Assembly: GCA_027002315.1 (NCBI GenBank)
Contig: JALWZV010000049.1
Span: 1-15,753, forward strand
Length of the DNA stretch: 15,753 nt
Source: Candidatus Roizmanbacteria bacterium
GTDB lineage: Bacteria > Patescibacteriota > Microgenomatia > UBA1406 > GWC2-37-13
Direction: 5' to 3'
Part shown: one piece after another, positions 6,141 through 12,334 of the stretch
How the letters are laid out: each line of letters opens with the position of its first letter
Position numbering within the stretch: position 1 is the stretch's first letter
Notes under the pieces: generated by a model
Told to the model about the DNA's origin: nothing
What the model saw: only the letters and a program-made list of their open reading frames with translations
Databases searched by the model: none
Made by a program: the position numbers and the translations under genes

Positions 6141-7116
6141 TATCACCCTTATCTCTTTCTACATGTAATCTTTGACGGAGTTTTATGAATAAATCAAACG
6201 CTTGATGTATGTGATCAATATTAAAACCTTCTTCACCACAAATCCACTCCATAAGACTAATAACAGAGTATGTTATCGGATATAAATGGTTGAGGTACCG
6301 GTTAAATCTATCCCCATCCTTTATAATCTGTTCAAAAAACAACGGATACTCTGATGAGGTTTTGCCTGCTTCTAAACCTATGACGAAAACATTTTTCTTA
6401 ACATCAGATAACGTGTCTGGCTTTTCGGTTCTTACAATACATTCTCCATCAGTGTTTCTTTCTAGACAAACAGAACTATCACCAATCTCCACAATTCCTG
6501 TTTGATGTGTGTAGTTTATCACAGCAAATTCGTTATCAGGAAATTCTTTGCTGGGGGCGGTAATCTTAAAAGGGATAATATCTTCGCCGTTACGATCTAC
6601 ACCTATAACCATATACTCACTTTTTCCGTTCTTTTTTGGTGGAATTCTAATCTCTGTTCCAAATCCAGAGTTTTTTTGTCTGAATCGCGGATCTTCTACA
6701 TGTATACCAACAGGATGGTTATTTTGTCCTTCTGGACTAGTTTTAATAGATAGATAATCAACACCCTCTTTTTGTATTTCTTCAAACGCAAGATTAACCG
6801 CAGTATCAACATCTCCAATATCGTCTCTTGTTTCAAGAGTGGTTTGTGTCAATCTTTTCAGTGATGGATGTGATAGATTATCAGCACTAGGCGGTACAAC
6901 AACAATGTCTATATCAGATGGATGATCTCCTTTTCTTAGACTGTGTGTTAATCCACCGCCATGTGTTCCAATATACCAACCTCGATTATGCAGGTCCCAG
7001 AGTTGTATCAAGATATTTGGAGGAATATTTTCTCTTATCTCTCTAATACGTCCCACCCTTTCATTACTTAAACTGTTTAATAATCTTTCAACACCTCGGG
7101 CCACTGTCTCGCTCAT
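6052..7116 (-). CDS. Nucleotidyltransferase-like protein of unknown role
   Basis: The 354-residue protein is not a family I can name. Near the N-terminus, after a helical segment, 'GTHGGGLTHSLRKG' (50-63) is followed by 'PSDIDIVVVP' (66-75). A Gly-rich turn, a serine, and then D68-x-D70 on a hydrophobic strand is the signature of the DNA-polymerase-beta-like nucleotidyltransferase fold, seen in minimal NTases, aminoglycoside NTases and similar proteins. An additional acidic candidate is the 'DDIGDVDTAVN' stretch (about 98-108). The remainder mixes beta-rich sequence (about 150-245) with a helical C-terminus containing 'HIHQAFDLFIKLRQRL' (about 303-318). No signal peptide or membrane segment is seen, so it is probably cytoplasmic. 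The start ATG is at 7114-7116. The 3' end overlaps the histidine phosphatase gene by 89 nt. Confidence 0.7.
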   Translation of the reverse strand: MSETVARGVERLLNSLSNERVGRIREIRENIPPNILIQLWDLHNRGWYIGTHGGGLTHSLRKGDHPSDIDIVVVPPSADNLSHPSLKRLTQTTLETRDDIGDVDTAVNLAFEEIQKEGVDYLSIKTSPEGQNNHPVGIHVEDPRFRQKNSGFGTEIRIPPKKNGKSEYMVIGVDRNGEDIIPFKITAPSKEFPDNEFAVINYTHQTGIVEIGDSSVCLERNTDGECIVRTEKPDTLSDVKKNVFVIGLEAGKTSSEYPLFFEQIIKDGDRFNRYLNHLYPITYSVISLMEWICGEEGFNIDHIHQAFDLFIKLRQRLHVERDKGDISLEEVEGALPLNRETLVNRVEWVLNHRL

Positions 7117-7182
7117 TATTTTTCTATAGGATAATTATTGATTAAGATAGGATACATTATTTATTCTATATTTCAACCCCTT

Positions 7183-7211
7183 TTGATTTTATACAGCGCA
7201 GGGTGTATTAT
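7183..7211 (+). promoter_or_regulatory. Promoter of the Thr/Pro-rich anchored protein
   Basis: TTGATT (7183-7188), a 17-nt spacer and TATTAT (7206-7211) precede the ATG at 7219 by 7 nt. This position decides the start: any frame begun further upstream would begin ahead of the promoter. Confidence 0.55.
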
Positions 7212-7218
7212 TATATTG

Positions 7219-7728
7219 ATGAATAATTTTCTAAAAACAGCACTTTCTGTTTTAGTTTTAATATTAATCTTTCTTCTAGGCGCTGTTTCTATGTGGTTTT
7301 TCCAAACTCATCTAACCAATCAAAAACAAACAACACAGACAAAAAACACTCCAACCAGTACACCAGAACAATCAACATCTCCAACTCAACAAGCAGATAA
7401 CGTCACAACTACTCCAACAAATACGCCGATTCCAACAAAATCAGATAAGGAGCAAATAGCGGAGCTTTTTGCAACAAAGTTTAATAGACCAGTTTCGGAG
7501 ATAGAGGTAATAATCAACAAACAAAGAGACCCTTATATGCAAGGCGGTGTTAAGGAGAAAGATGCGATGGGCGGAGGTTGGTTTTTAGCATACAAAAAAG
7601 ACGGTAAATGGATAATAGTGGACGATGGTAATGGAACGATAAGTTGTGAAAAAATAGAGCCATATAACTTTCCAACAGATATGGTTCCAGAATGTGTTGA
7701 TTCCTCTGGTCATCTTAAAACAAGATAA
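7219..7728 (+). CDS. Membrane-anchored protein with conserved C-terminal domain, function unknown
   Basis: The 169-residue product has a single N-terminal membrane anchor (about 7-28), a disordered Thr/Pro/Gln linker (about 34-73) and a compact extracytoplasmic domain (about 74-160). That domain contains 'FNRPVSEIEVIINKQ', 'MGGGWFLAYKKDGKWIIVDD', and 'EPYNFPTDMVPEC'. Two cysteines, C143 and C159, could form a disulfide. I recall this domain as a recurrent exported hypothetical in Patescibacteria without assigned function. The Trp/Gly pattern ('GGWFLA...DGKWIIVDDGNG') is like small stress- or ligand-binding beta domains, but that is inference. The ATG at 7219 is preferred over an in-frame TTG at 7138 because of the promoter and the signal-anchor position. 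comF starts 2 nt after the stop, so the two are probably one operon. Confidence 0.7.
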   Translation: MNNFLKTALSVLVLILIFLLGAVSMWFFQTHLTNQKQTTQTKNTPTSTPEQSTSPTQQADNVTTTPTNTPIPTKSDKEQIAELFATKFNRPVSEIEVIINKQRDPYMQGGVKEKDAMGGGWFLAYKKDGKWIIVDDGNGTISCEKIEPYNFPTDMVPECVDSSGHLKTR

Positions 7729-7730
7729 AA

Positions 7731-8420
7731 ATGTTTTTAGAGAACATACTCTTTCCTAAACACTGTTTAAGTTGTGGAAAAATAGGCAACGTCTTGTGCG
7801 ACGCGTGTAAATCTAAGATAACCAAGGTTAGAACTCAGTCATGTATCTATTGCTTTAAACCCAGCTTGGCTGGGTTCACTCATCACTCTTGCAGGCGCAG
7901 GTTTGGTGTAGATGAACTTGTCAGTGTGTATAGATACGACGGAGTTGTAAGAAGGGTACTCAAAAAAGTTAAGTACAAACTTACAAGAAAGAGCTTTTTG
8001 TGGTTTTTGAATGAGATTTTTATAGATATACAGACAGGGTTTAATCAAGCTCTAAAAATCCACAAGAACATAACTCTTTGCCCAATACCTCTCCACCCTA
8101 CTCGTCAAAGACAACGCGGATTTAACCAGGTAGAGATCATCGCCAAGTTTTTAAGTTTAAAGTTTAAGATACCAATAAGTAATTTACTGGTAAGAGTTAA
8201 GAACACTAAACCACAATCTGATCTGCAAACTCACCAAGAACGAAAAAATAACATCAAGAACTCCTTTAAATTAATCAAGAAAGATATAAATTTGGGAAAG
8301 ACGGTGATGTTGGTTGATGATATTGTTACAAGCGGCCACACAGTAAGAGAGGCGGCTTATATTCTAAAACGAAACAAAATAAAAAAAGTTATTGTGTTCT
8401 CTTTAGCTAGAGCGTTTTAA
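7731..8420 (+). CDS. comF: ComF family protein (phosphoribosyltransferase-like, DNA uptake)
   Basis: The 229-residue protein has the ComF/ComFC architecture. An N-terminal zinc-ribbon-like region with paired cysteines (C12/C15, C23/C26, C38/C41) is followed by a type I phosphoribosyltransferase fold. The PRPP-binding loop is 'VMLVDDIVTSGHTV' (about 190-203). The family hallmark 'LCPIPLHPTRQRQRGFNQ' with the downstream 'KPQSDLQTHQERKNNIKNSF' is present. ComFC homologues act in natural transformation, with single-stranded DNA import or its coupling to recombination; the enzymatic substrate is unsettled. The gene starts 2 nt after its upstream neighbour with no Shine-Dalgarno sequence, which suggests coupling. 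No other competence gene is in the window. It converges with the small-protein/trxA unit, with 4 nt between stops. Confidence 0.9.
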   Translation: MFLENILFPKHCLSCGKIGNVLCDACKSKITKVRTQSCIYCFKPSLAGFTHHSCRRRFGVDELVSVYRYDGVVRRVLKKVKYKLTRKSFLWFLNEIFIDIQTGFNQALKIHKNITLCPIPLHPTRQRQRGFNQVEIIAKFLSLKFKIPISNLLVRVKNTKPQSDLQTHQERKNNIKNSFKLIKKDINLGKTVMLVDDIVTSGHTVREAAYILKRNKIKKVIVFSLARAF

Positions 8421-8424
8421 CCAG

Positions 8425-8541
8425 TTAACGTAAAAAGAGCAAGGGGGCTAGACTTGAGAGTATCAACAACACAGATGATACCGCAATGATTATCTTCCAA
8501 ATTTTTTCTCTCCTGAGCTCTTTCTTTGTTTTTTTAAACAT
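8425..8541 (-). CDS. 38-residue single-span membrane protein
   Basis: On the minus strand an ATG at 8539-8541, 3 nt after the trxA stop, opens a 38-codon frame ending with TAA at 8425-8427. The product begins with a dense basic stretch ('MFKKTKKELRREKIWK'). It continues as one hydrophobic helix ('IIIAVSSVLLILSSLA', about 17-32) and ends 'PLLFLR'. The positive-inside rule places the N-terminus in the cytoplasm. Tight spacing to trxA, the amphipathic-then-hydrophobic layout and the lack of space for any other gene support it as real. The function is unknown. It could be a small membrane modulator co-expressed with thioredoxin. Confidence 0.6.
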   Translation of the reverse strand: MFKKTKKELRREKIWKIIIAVSSVLLILSSLAPLLFLR

Positions 8542-8544
8542 AGT

Positions 8545-8862
8545 TTATTTTACTACCTTGTTTATTTCAGCAACAAAACTTGCTTTATCTCGACCACCAA
8601 CAAACTGATTAGCGAGCTTACCATCCTTAAACATCATAAATGTTGGAATGGAAAAAATATTATATTTAGCTGCTAATTGCTGGTTTTCATCAACATTAAT
8701 TTTTACAAACTTTATATCCTTCATTTTTTCAGACAACTCTTCAACGATCGGACTTGTCATCTTACAAGGACCACACCAATCTGCGTATAAATCAACAAAC
8801 ACAACACCTTTATAATCTAAAACTTCTTTTTGGAAGTTGTCCGAGTTTATTTGAGTAACCAT
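8545..8862 (-). CDS. trxA: Thioredoxin
   Basis: The 105-residue protein is a standard single-domain thioredoxin. The active site W29-C30-G31-P32-C33 sits in 'DLYADWCGPCK', and the cis-proline lies in 'SIPTFMMF'. The C-terminal 'FVGGRDKASFVAEINKVV' has the usual Gly pair. It reduces protein disulfides in the cytoplasm, and here is a plausible electron donor for the NrdJ reductase encoded 4 kb away. The start at 8860-8862 is chosen because the protein then begins just before the first strand of the fold. A longer frame would add about 59 residues of hydrophobic sequence antisense to the 5' end of the glycosyltransferase gene. A TTTAAT box (8872-8877, minus) lies 9 nt upstream. A small membrane-protein gene follows 3 nt downstream. 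Confidence 0.93.
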   Translation of the reverse strand: MVTQINSDNFQKEVLDYKGVVFVDLYADWCGPCKMTSPIVEELSEKMKDIKFVKINVDENQQLAAKYNIFSIPTFMMFKDGKLANQFVGGRDKASFVAEINKVVK

Positions 8863-8929
8863 TCTGAATAAATTAAATTTGTTAACAGAAAAATAATAGA
8901 TAAACAATTTAAAATATGCAAGGGAATTT

Positions 8930-10684
8930 ATGTACAATACTATTGTGTTTACTAGGACATTAGTCACAAAAATAAAGAGAAACAAGGGTTTGATACTTCT
9001 TGTAGCCTTGAGTTTACTTGTTAGACTCACAATACACACACTTGGATTTAATTATGACTTTGAGTCTTTTACCGTTGTTGCAAAGCTTATCAACGGTGGA
9101 AAAAATATTTACGCAACAACACAGCGTTATAACTATGGACCAATCTGGTTTCTGCTTTTAGGGTTGTTTTATAAAATATCTCTGTTTTTTTTGAACTGGG
9201 AGATAGTTTTCAGACTATTAATAATAACGACACTTATTGTTGCAGATGTTGTTATCGCGGTTTTTTTGTATAAGAACTTTGGCAAGATATCAGCGGTTTG
9301 GTATCTGTTAAATCCTCTCTCAATGTTTATAACAGGATTTCATAATCAATTTGATAACCTCGCCATAGCTATTGGTTTGGTTGCGGTTGCTATGTATAAA
9401 AAACACAGACCAGGATCGCTTTTACTGTTAAGCGTGTCTTTAATAACCAAACACATCTTTTTTATCTTTCCTCTCTGGTTGTTCATCAGGGAGAGGCGGT
9501 ATAAAGATAAGTTGCTGACCCTAGTCCCCATCTTTTTATTTTTAATCTCGTTTGTCCCGTTTACAACCTCGATCAGTGCTGTAAACGGAGTCCTTAAAAA
9601 TGTATTTTTCTACTCTTCCAGATCGATGCAGATCTACTCCTTTTTAAAGCCACTAGGTGTGTTTAAAACAATTTTATACATCTTATTGGTTAGCGGTGTT
9701 GGGTTTGCTTTTCGTAAAGCAGAGATTAAAAAGTATTCCCTTATTTATTTACTTGCCTTTACGGCTTTTTTGCCTGTGGGTGCGAATCAATACTTTATTA
9801 TTCCTCTACCATCGTTTGCTGTTTTCTCTCAATCAATTGGTCTTGTTTACACAGCAATAGCTCTCTACGCAACAAACACATTTATAGGTTTTAATTTTTT
9901 AATCCCTGTCCTTTTGTATCTACTATGCGGGTTTTTATTGATTAAGATTTGGTTGCGAAGCAACAACAAAAACTTGTTTAAAAAACTAATGAACATCAAG
10001 GTTCGTGGGTTGAACAAGGTTGTGGTTTTAATCGTGGTTTTTCCACTAATAATCTCTGTTATAAGTAAATCCATTATTACTGGAAAGCAAGAGCTTAGTC
10101 AGAAATCCGTGCTAAAAGTGTTTACCCCAACAACAAAGATATTTACAGATGAAAGCAATTTTCAACCCCTCGTAAAAGGTGTTGTTGTAACAGGCCATAT
10201 CACACCCAAAGAGAATTACTTAGGTGCGATTTACATACCCTTTAGGCTTAACAACCCAAGCGGACTTAGTTTTTTTAATAACAACAATAAGTACTCTATA
10301 AGTCTGGTTAACATCAACAACACAGAGGTAACTAACATTCGTACATTAAGAAATGGTTTAACACAGGAAGGAATCGTGTTTGCCACAGAACCAATACAAA
10401 ACTCAAAAGGTCAAAACTTGACCCTAAAGATAAGAGCCAACATTAACTCAACAAAAGACTATTTTTACATAGATAGGTTCGGGTGGGTACAAATATGGTA
10501 TAAGTTTCCACAGAGGTATTTGCTCAGCAACCTTAAGTTAATGGTTAAGTTTATCTGGTTGAAGGTAACCTATTTAGTGTTCTTTAATAAAAAATCACAG
10601 AACATTCTGTTTGCAGTAACCCTATTATTCTTTTTGTATCAAATGAGTATACTCAGAAAAAATAAAGACAAAATTTCTAATTGA
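8930..10684 (+). CDS. GT-C-like membrane glycosyltransferase
   Basis: The 584-residue protein has about ten membrane segments over residues 20-385. The acidic motif 'YDFESF' (42-47) sits in the first large extracytoplasmic loop and 'QRYNYGPIWF' (65-74) follows. These are GT-C hallmarks for polyprenyl-phosphate-sugar-dependent transferases. 'NPLSMFITGFHNQFDNLAIA' (about 127-146) parallels the NP...GQxD motif of mannosyl/glucosyltransferase relatives. A soluble, beta-rich extracytoplasmic domain (about 395-520) follows, and then a final membrane helix (about 555-575). The sugar and acceptor cannot be told. AAGGGA at 8920-8925 lies 4 nt before the ATG, a rare Shine-Dalgarno candidate in this window. 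The stop codon TGA (10682-10684) lies inside a 9-bp tandem repeat, so the last few residues may be repeat-derived. Confidence 0.8.
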   Translation: MYNTIVFTRTLVTKIKRNKGLILLVALSLLVRLTIHTLGFNYDFESFTVVAKLINGGKNIYATTQRYNYGPIWFLLLGLFYKISLFFLNWEIVFRLLIITTLIVADVVIAVFLYKNFGKISAVWYLLNPLSMFITGFHNQFDNLAIAIGLVAVAMYKKHRPGSLLLLSVSLITKHIFFIFPLWLFIRERRYKDKLLTLVPIFLFLISFVPFTTSISAVNGVLKNVFFYSSRSMQIYSFLKPLGVFKTILYILLVSGVGFAFRKAEIKKYSLIYLLAFTAFLPVGANQYFIIPLPSFAVFSQSIGLVYTAIALYATNTFIGFNFLIPVLLYLLCGFLLIKIWLRSNNKNLFKKLMNIKVRGLNKVVVLIVVFPLIISVISKSIITGKQELSQKSVLKVFTPTTKIFTDESNFQPLVKGVVVTGHITPKENYLGAIYIPFRLNNPSGLSFFNNNNKYSISLVNINNTEVTNIRTLRNGLTQEGIVFATEPIQNSKGQNLTLKIRANINSTKDYFYIDRFGWVQIWYKFPQRYLLSNLKLMVKFIWLKVTYLVFFNKKSQNILFAVTLLFFLYQMSILRKNKDKISN

Positions 10685-10703
10685 CCTAATTAATCTAATT
10701 TCC
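10677..10703. repeat. 9-bp tandem repeat over the glycosyltransferase stop codon
   Basis: Three imperfect 9-bp units follow each other: CTAATTGAC (10677-10685), CTAATTAAT (10686-10694) and CTAATTTCC (10695-10703). The first unit contains the TGA stop of the glycosyltransferase gene. The core CTAATT is identical in all three. Confidence 0.6.
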
Positions 10704-10722
10704 CCGCCTGCATGCGGGCAGG
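10703..10722. repeat. GC-rich double-hairpin repeat
   Basis: Two overlapping 5-bp hairpins can form: CCCGC (10703-10707) with GCGGG (10714-10718), and CCTGC (10707-10711) with GCAGG (10718-10722). This self-interlocking pattern, far more GC-rich than its surroundings, is that of a short interspersed palindromic element. No T-tract follows, so it is not called a terminator. Confidence 0.55.
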
Positions 10723-10746
10723 TAAACAAATCCCAATGACCAAATC

Positions 10747-10814
10747 GCAAGTTCTCTTGCATAGACAGAGTGTAGGGGTCGACCAGTGTGTCGACCCGTC
10801 AACCAAAGAGGTTG
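10747..10814. repeat. Cluster of three short hairpins
   Basis: Three hairpins lie in 68 nt. GCAAG/CTTGC (10747-10751, 10756-10760) has a 4-nt loop. A perfect 8-bp stem GGGTCGAC/GTCGACCC (10776-10783, 10790-10797) has a 6-nt loop. CAACC/GGTTG (10800-10804, 10810-10814) has a 5-nt loop. No reading frame of note crosses them. They look like parts of a composite interspersed repeat. Confidence 0.55.
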
Positions 10815-10821
10815 ATTAGCA

Positions 10822-10860
10822 CGTCATCGCGAGCGAGCGGCAAGCGAGCGCGGCGATCTC
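10822..10860. repeat. GC-rich 'GCGAGCGAGCG' interspersed element
   Basis: A 39-nt GC-rich block contains repeated GCGAGCG units on either side of GCAA, flanked by complementary ends ATCGC (10826-10830) and GCGAT (10853-10857). From memory it resembles the widespread 'GTCATTGCGAG...GGCAATCTC' family of short intergenic palindromes found in many bacterial genomes. The composition contrasts sharply with the AT-rich genes around it. Confidence 0.55.
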
Positions 10861-10948
10861 CGCCTACATGAGAACAAAACCAATCCTTGTCAAGTTTAAC
10901 TCAATGAAAATTAAAAATTAGTAATTACTGATTAAGGTTTACTTTTTA
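10861..10948. other. AT-rich spacer without a recognisable gene
   Basis: Between the repeat mosaic and the riboswitch promoter I see no gene and no RNA fold. The only structure is a 10-bp palindrome AGTAATTACT at 10920-10929 within AT-rich sequence. Confidence 0.4.
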
Positions 10949-10977
10949 TTGCAGTTTTTGGTTCTTGGTGTTATGAT
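10949..10977 (+). promoter_or_regulatory. Promoter of the cobalamin-riboswitch transcript
   Basis: TTGCAG (10949-10954), a 17-nt spacer and TATGAT (10972-10977) form a good sigma70-like pair. Transcription would begin near 10984, about 13 nt before the first paired base of the riboswitch, and give a leader of about 170 nt. Confidence 0.6.
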
Positions 10978-10996
10978 GTTGGTGGATTAAAAATTT

Positions 10997-11131
10997 GGTT
11001 TGGTGTGAGCCATTTTCTTCGGCAGAAAAGAAGGCTCTTTTATTAAACTACTGGGAATCAGGTGTAAATCCTGAGCTGTGCCGCAGCGGTAATCCCGATT
11101 ATATCGGGAAAGCCCGAAGACCGACCAAACC
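10997..11131 (+). ncRNA. Cobalamin riboswitch
   Basis: The conserved cobalamin aptamer core can be folded. P1 pairs GGTTTGGT (10997-11004) with ACCAAACC (11124-11131). P2 is GAGCC/GGCTC (11007-11011, 11033-11037), capped by TTTTCT/AGAAAA. The four-way junction follows: 'GGGAATCAGG' begins at 11053, and P3 GGGA/TCCC, P4 TCAGG/CCTGA and P5 GCTG/CAGC all pair, with the family string 'TGCCGCAGCGGTAATCCC'. A 6-bp hairpin CCCGAT/ATCGGG (11094-11108) follows. The B12 box AAGCCCGAAGACCGACC lies at 11110-11126. The large P7-P11 extension of btuB-type riboswitches is absent, so this is a compact version. Downstream, CCC (11139-11141) can pair with GGG (11147-11149) of the AGGGA ribosome-binding site, a likely translational on/off switch. 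Confidence 0.93.
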
Positions 11132-11138
11132 TATTCAC

Positions 11139-11152
11139 CCCGAGCAGGGATT
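11139..11152 (+). promoter_or_regulatory. Expression platform: ribosome-binding site in a small hairpin
   Basis: The only purine-rich sequence before the ATG at 11153 is AGGGA (11146-11150). Its GGG can pair with CCC at 11139-11141, leaving the loop GAGCA. The GCA of that loop is complementary to TGC in the P5 loop of the aptamer, which would allow the loop-loop contact used by cobalamin riboswitches to hide the start site. No T-tract terminator is seen, so control at translation is favoured. Confidence 0.45.
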
Positions 11153-12334
11153 ATGAGTTATTTAGAAACATCAGTAAAACCATCTGAACGGTCACAACTA
11201 CTTGAGGATATTGTTTCTCATGATAGATTTAACATCTCAAAATTTTTTGATGTTGATGGTGAGGTTCATAAAGTAAATGAGCTGCGTAACAGAGGTCTGA
11301 GTGAGGGCGAGGTTGATTTTTTTATCAAGGAGCAAGCGATGAGATTTTTGTTAGAGTTTGCAGGTGAGGTAAGCTACACAACAATCCATCAAACGTTTAA
11401 CAAAGGTGTGTTAAGATCAGCAGGACTTGACGTCTTAGAACATTATAATCAGGCTAAATATATGGGAGAAGACTCAAGAGGTTTTAATGAGTTTGTGGGA
11501 ATACAGAGAGTTGTTGACGCCTTAAGGCAAGACAACTCTACAGCGGTTATCTTATCTCCACCCTGGATTGGTGATTATAGTTTTGCATTTGTTTTTGAGA
11601 AACAAGGCAAGGTTGTTCGAGAACATATTGTTAGGTACACAGAAGAAAAAGGAGATCTAAGCACAAGCGCTCAGATAAGCAAAAATCTTGAGGCTTTGGG
11701 ATTGAGGGGTTTGGGTGTTTATCAAAGCACCAATGACTTTGTCTCCACCCCGTTCTTAGGAGATGTTCCCGCAGAGCTTGTTCTTGAGAGTTTGGGTTTA
11801 GATTATGAAGAGATAACTCGTTCAAAGAAGATAGAACAACTTTACGAACAAAGACTCCAACCAATTTTGGATAAATACCTGTTTTATATAAAGAATGAAG
11901 ACGTCAGCAGAGCATTGTTTGAGCTGCATCTAGCCTACTCCTTAGCTCAAACAATAAGAAAAGATATGGAGCTCGATAGTAACTTGACAACCGGCCGTTA
12001 TAAACTAACAAACTCACAAGAGCTCAATCTTGATACAGTTGTTCCGATAACTGAGGGTAGCTGTCCTGTGTTGAGTAGATCTGTGGACGATACAAGCATA
12101 ACCTCACCAAGCACGAGTTTATCTCATATGGCTGGAGGAATGGAGTTTTCTGGAGGTGTGGTGACAGCTCAAGAATCTAGTGACGACACAACAACAGTTG
12201 TGTGTCCAAAGTGTGGAGCGGTTGTTGCCGTATCGCGTAGTGATGTGAGGAAGACGCATGTTGTTCAATGTCCACACTGTCATTATCAGGTTAGTGGTTG
12301 TGATGCAGACTCTATTGCTTCAGTAAAACATTAA
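11153..12334 (+). CDS. Riboswitch-controlled zinc-ribbon protein of unknown function
   Basis: I do not recognise this 393-residue family. No signal peptide or membrane helix is seen, so it is probably cytoplasmic. Residues 1-290 look folded and mainly helical, with a central alpha/beta stretch around 'STAVILSPPWIGDYSFAFVF' (about 129-148). A Ser/Thr-rich, probably disordered linker (about 300-345) leads to a C-terminal zinc ribbon, C351-x2-C354-x18-C373-x2-C376, with C383 nearby. The cobalamin riboswitch directly upstream indicates production is tied to B12 level. The gene converges on the pduO-nrdJ-nrdR operon with a 4-nt stop overlap. A role in cobalamin capture, delivery, sparing or class II RNR support is therefore inferred. 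It bears no visible resemblance to BtuB/BtuFCD, MetE, NrdAB, NrdDG or cobalamin biosynthesis proteins. The ATG at 11153 is set by the AGGGA site just upstream. Confidence 0.85.
   Translation: MSYLETSVKPSERSQLLEDIVSHDRFNISKFFDVDGEVHKVNELRNRGLSEGEVDFFIKEQAMRFLLEFAGEVSYTTIHQTFNKGVLRSAGLDVLEHYNQAKYMGEDSRGFNEFVGIQRVVDALRQDNSTAVILSPPWIGDYSFAFVFEKQGKVVREHIVRYTEEKGDLSTSAQISKNLEALGLRGLGVYQSTNDFVSTPFLGDVPAELVLESLGLDYEEITRSKKIEQLYEQRLQPILDKYLFYIKNEDVSRALFELHLAYSLAQTIRKDMELDSNLTTGRYKLTNSQELNLDTVVPITEGSCPVLSRSVDDTSITSPSTSLSHMAGGMEFSGGVVTAQESSDDTTTVVCPKCGAVVAVSRSDVRKTHVVQCPHCHYQVSGCDADSIASVKH

Noticed and set aside
6502..6757. Two plus-strand open frames inside the nucleotidyltransferase-like gene
   Set aside because: They overlap each other in different frames, are Cys/Phe-rich in the manner of antisense translation, and lack start signals.
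8863..9039. N-terminal extension of thioredoxin
   Set aside because: The added sequence is antisense to the glycosyltransferase start and not thioredoxin-like; the family start is at 8862.
10685..10865. CRISPR array
   Set aside because: The repeats here are different hairpins of unequal size with no regular repeat-spacer periodicity and no cas gene nearby.
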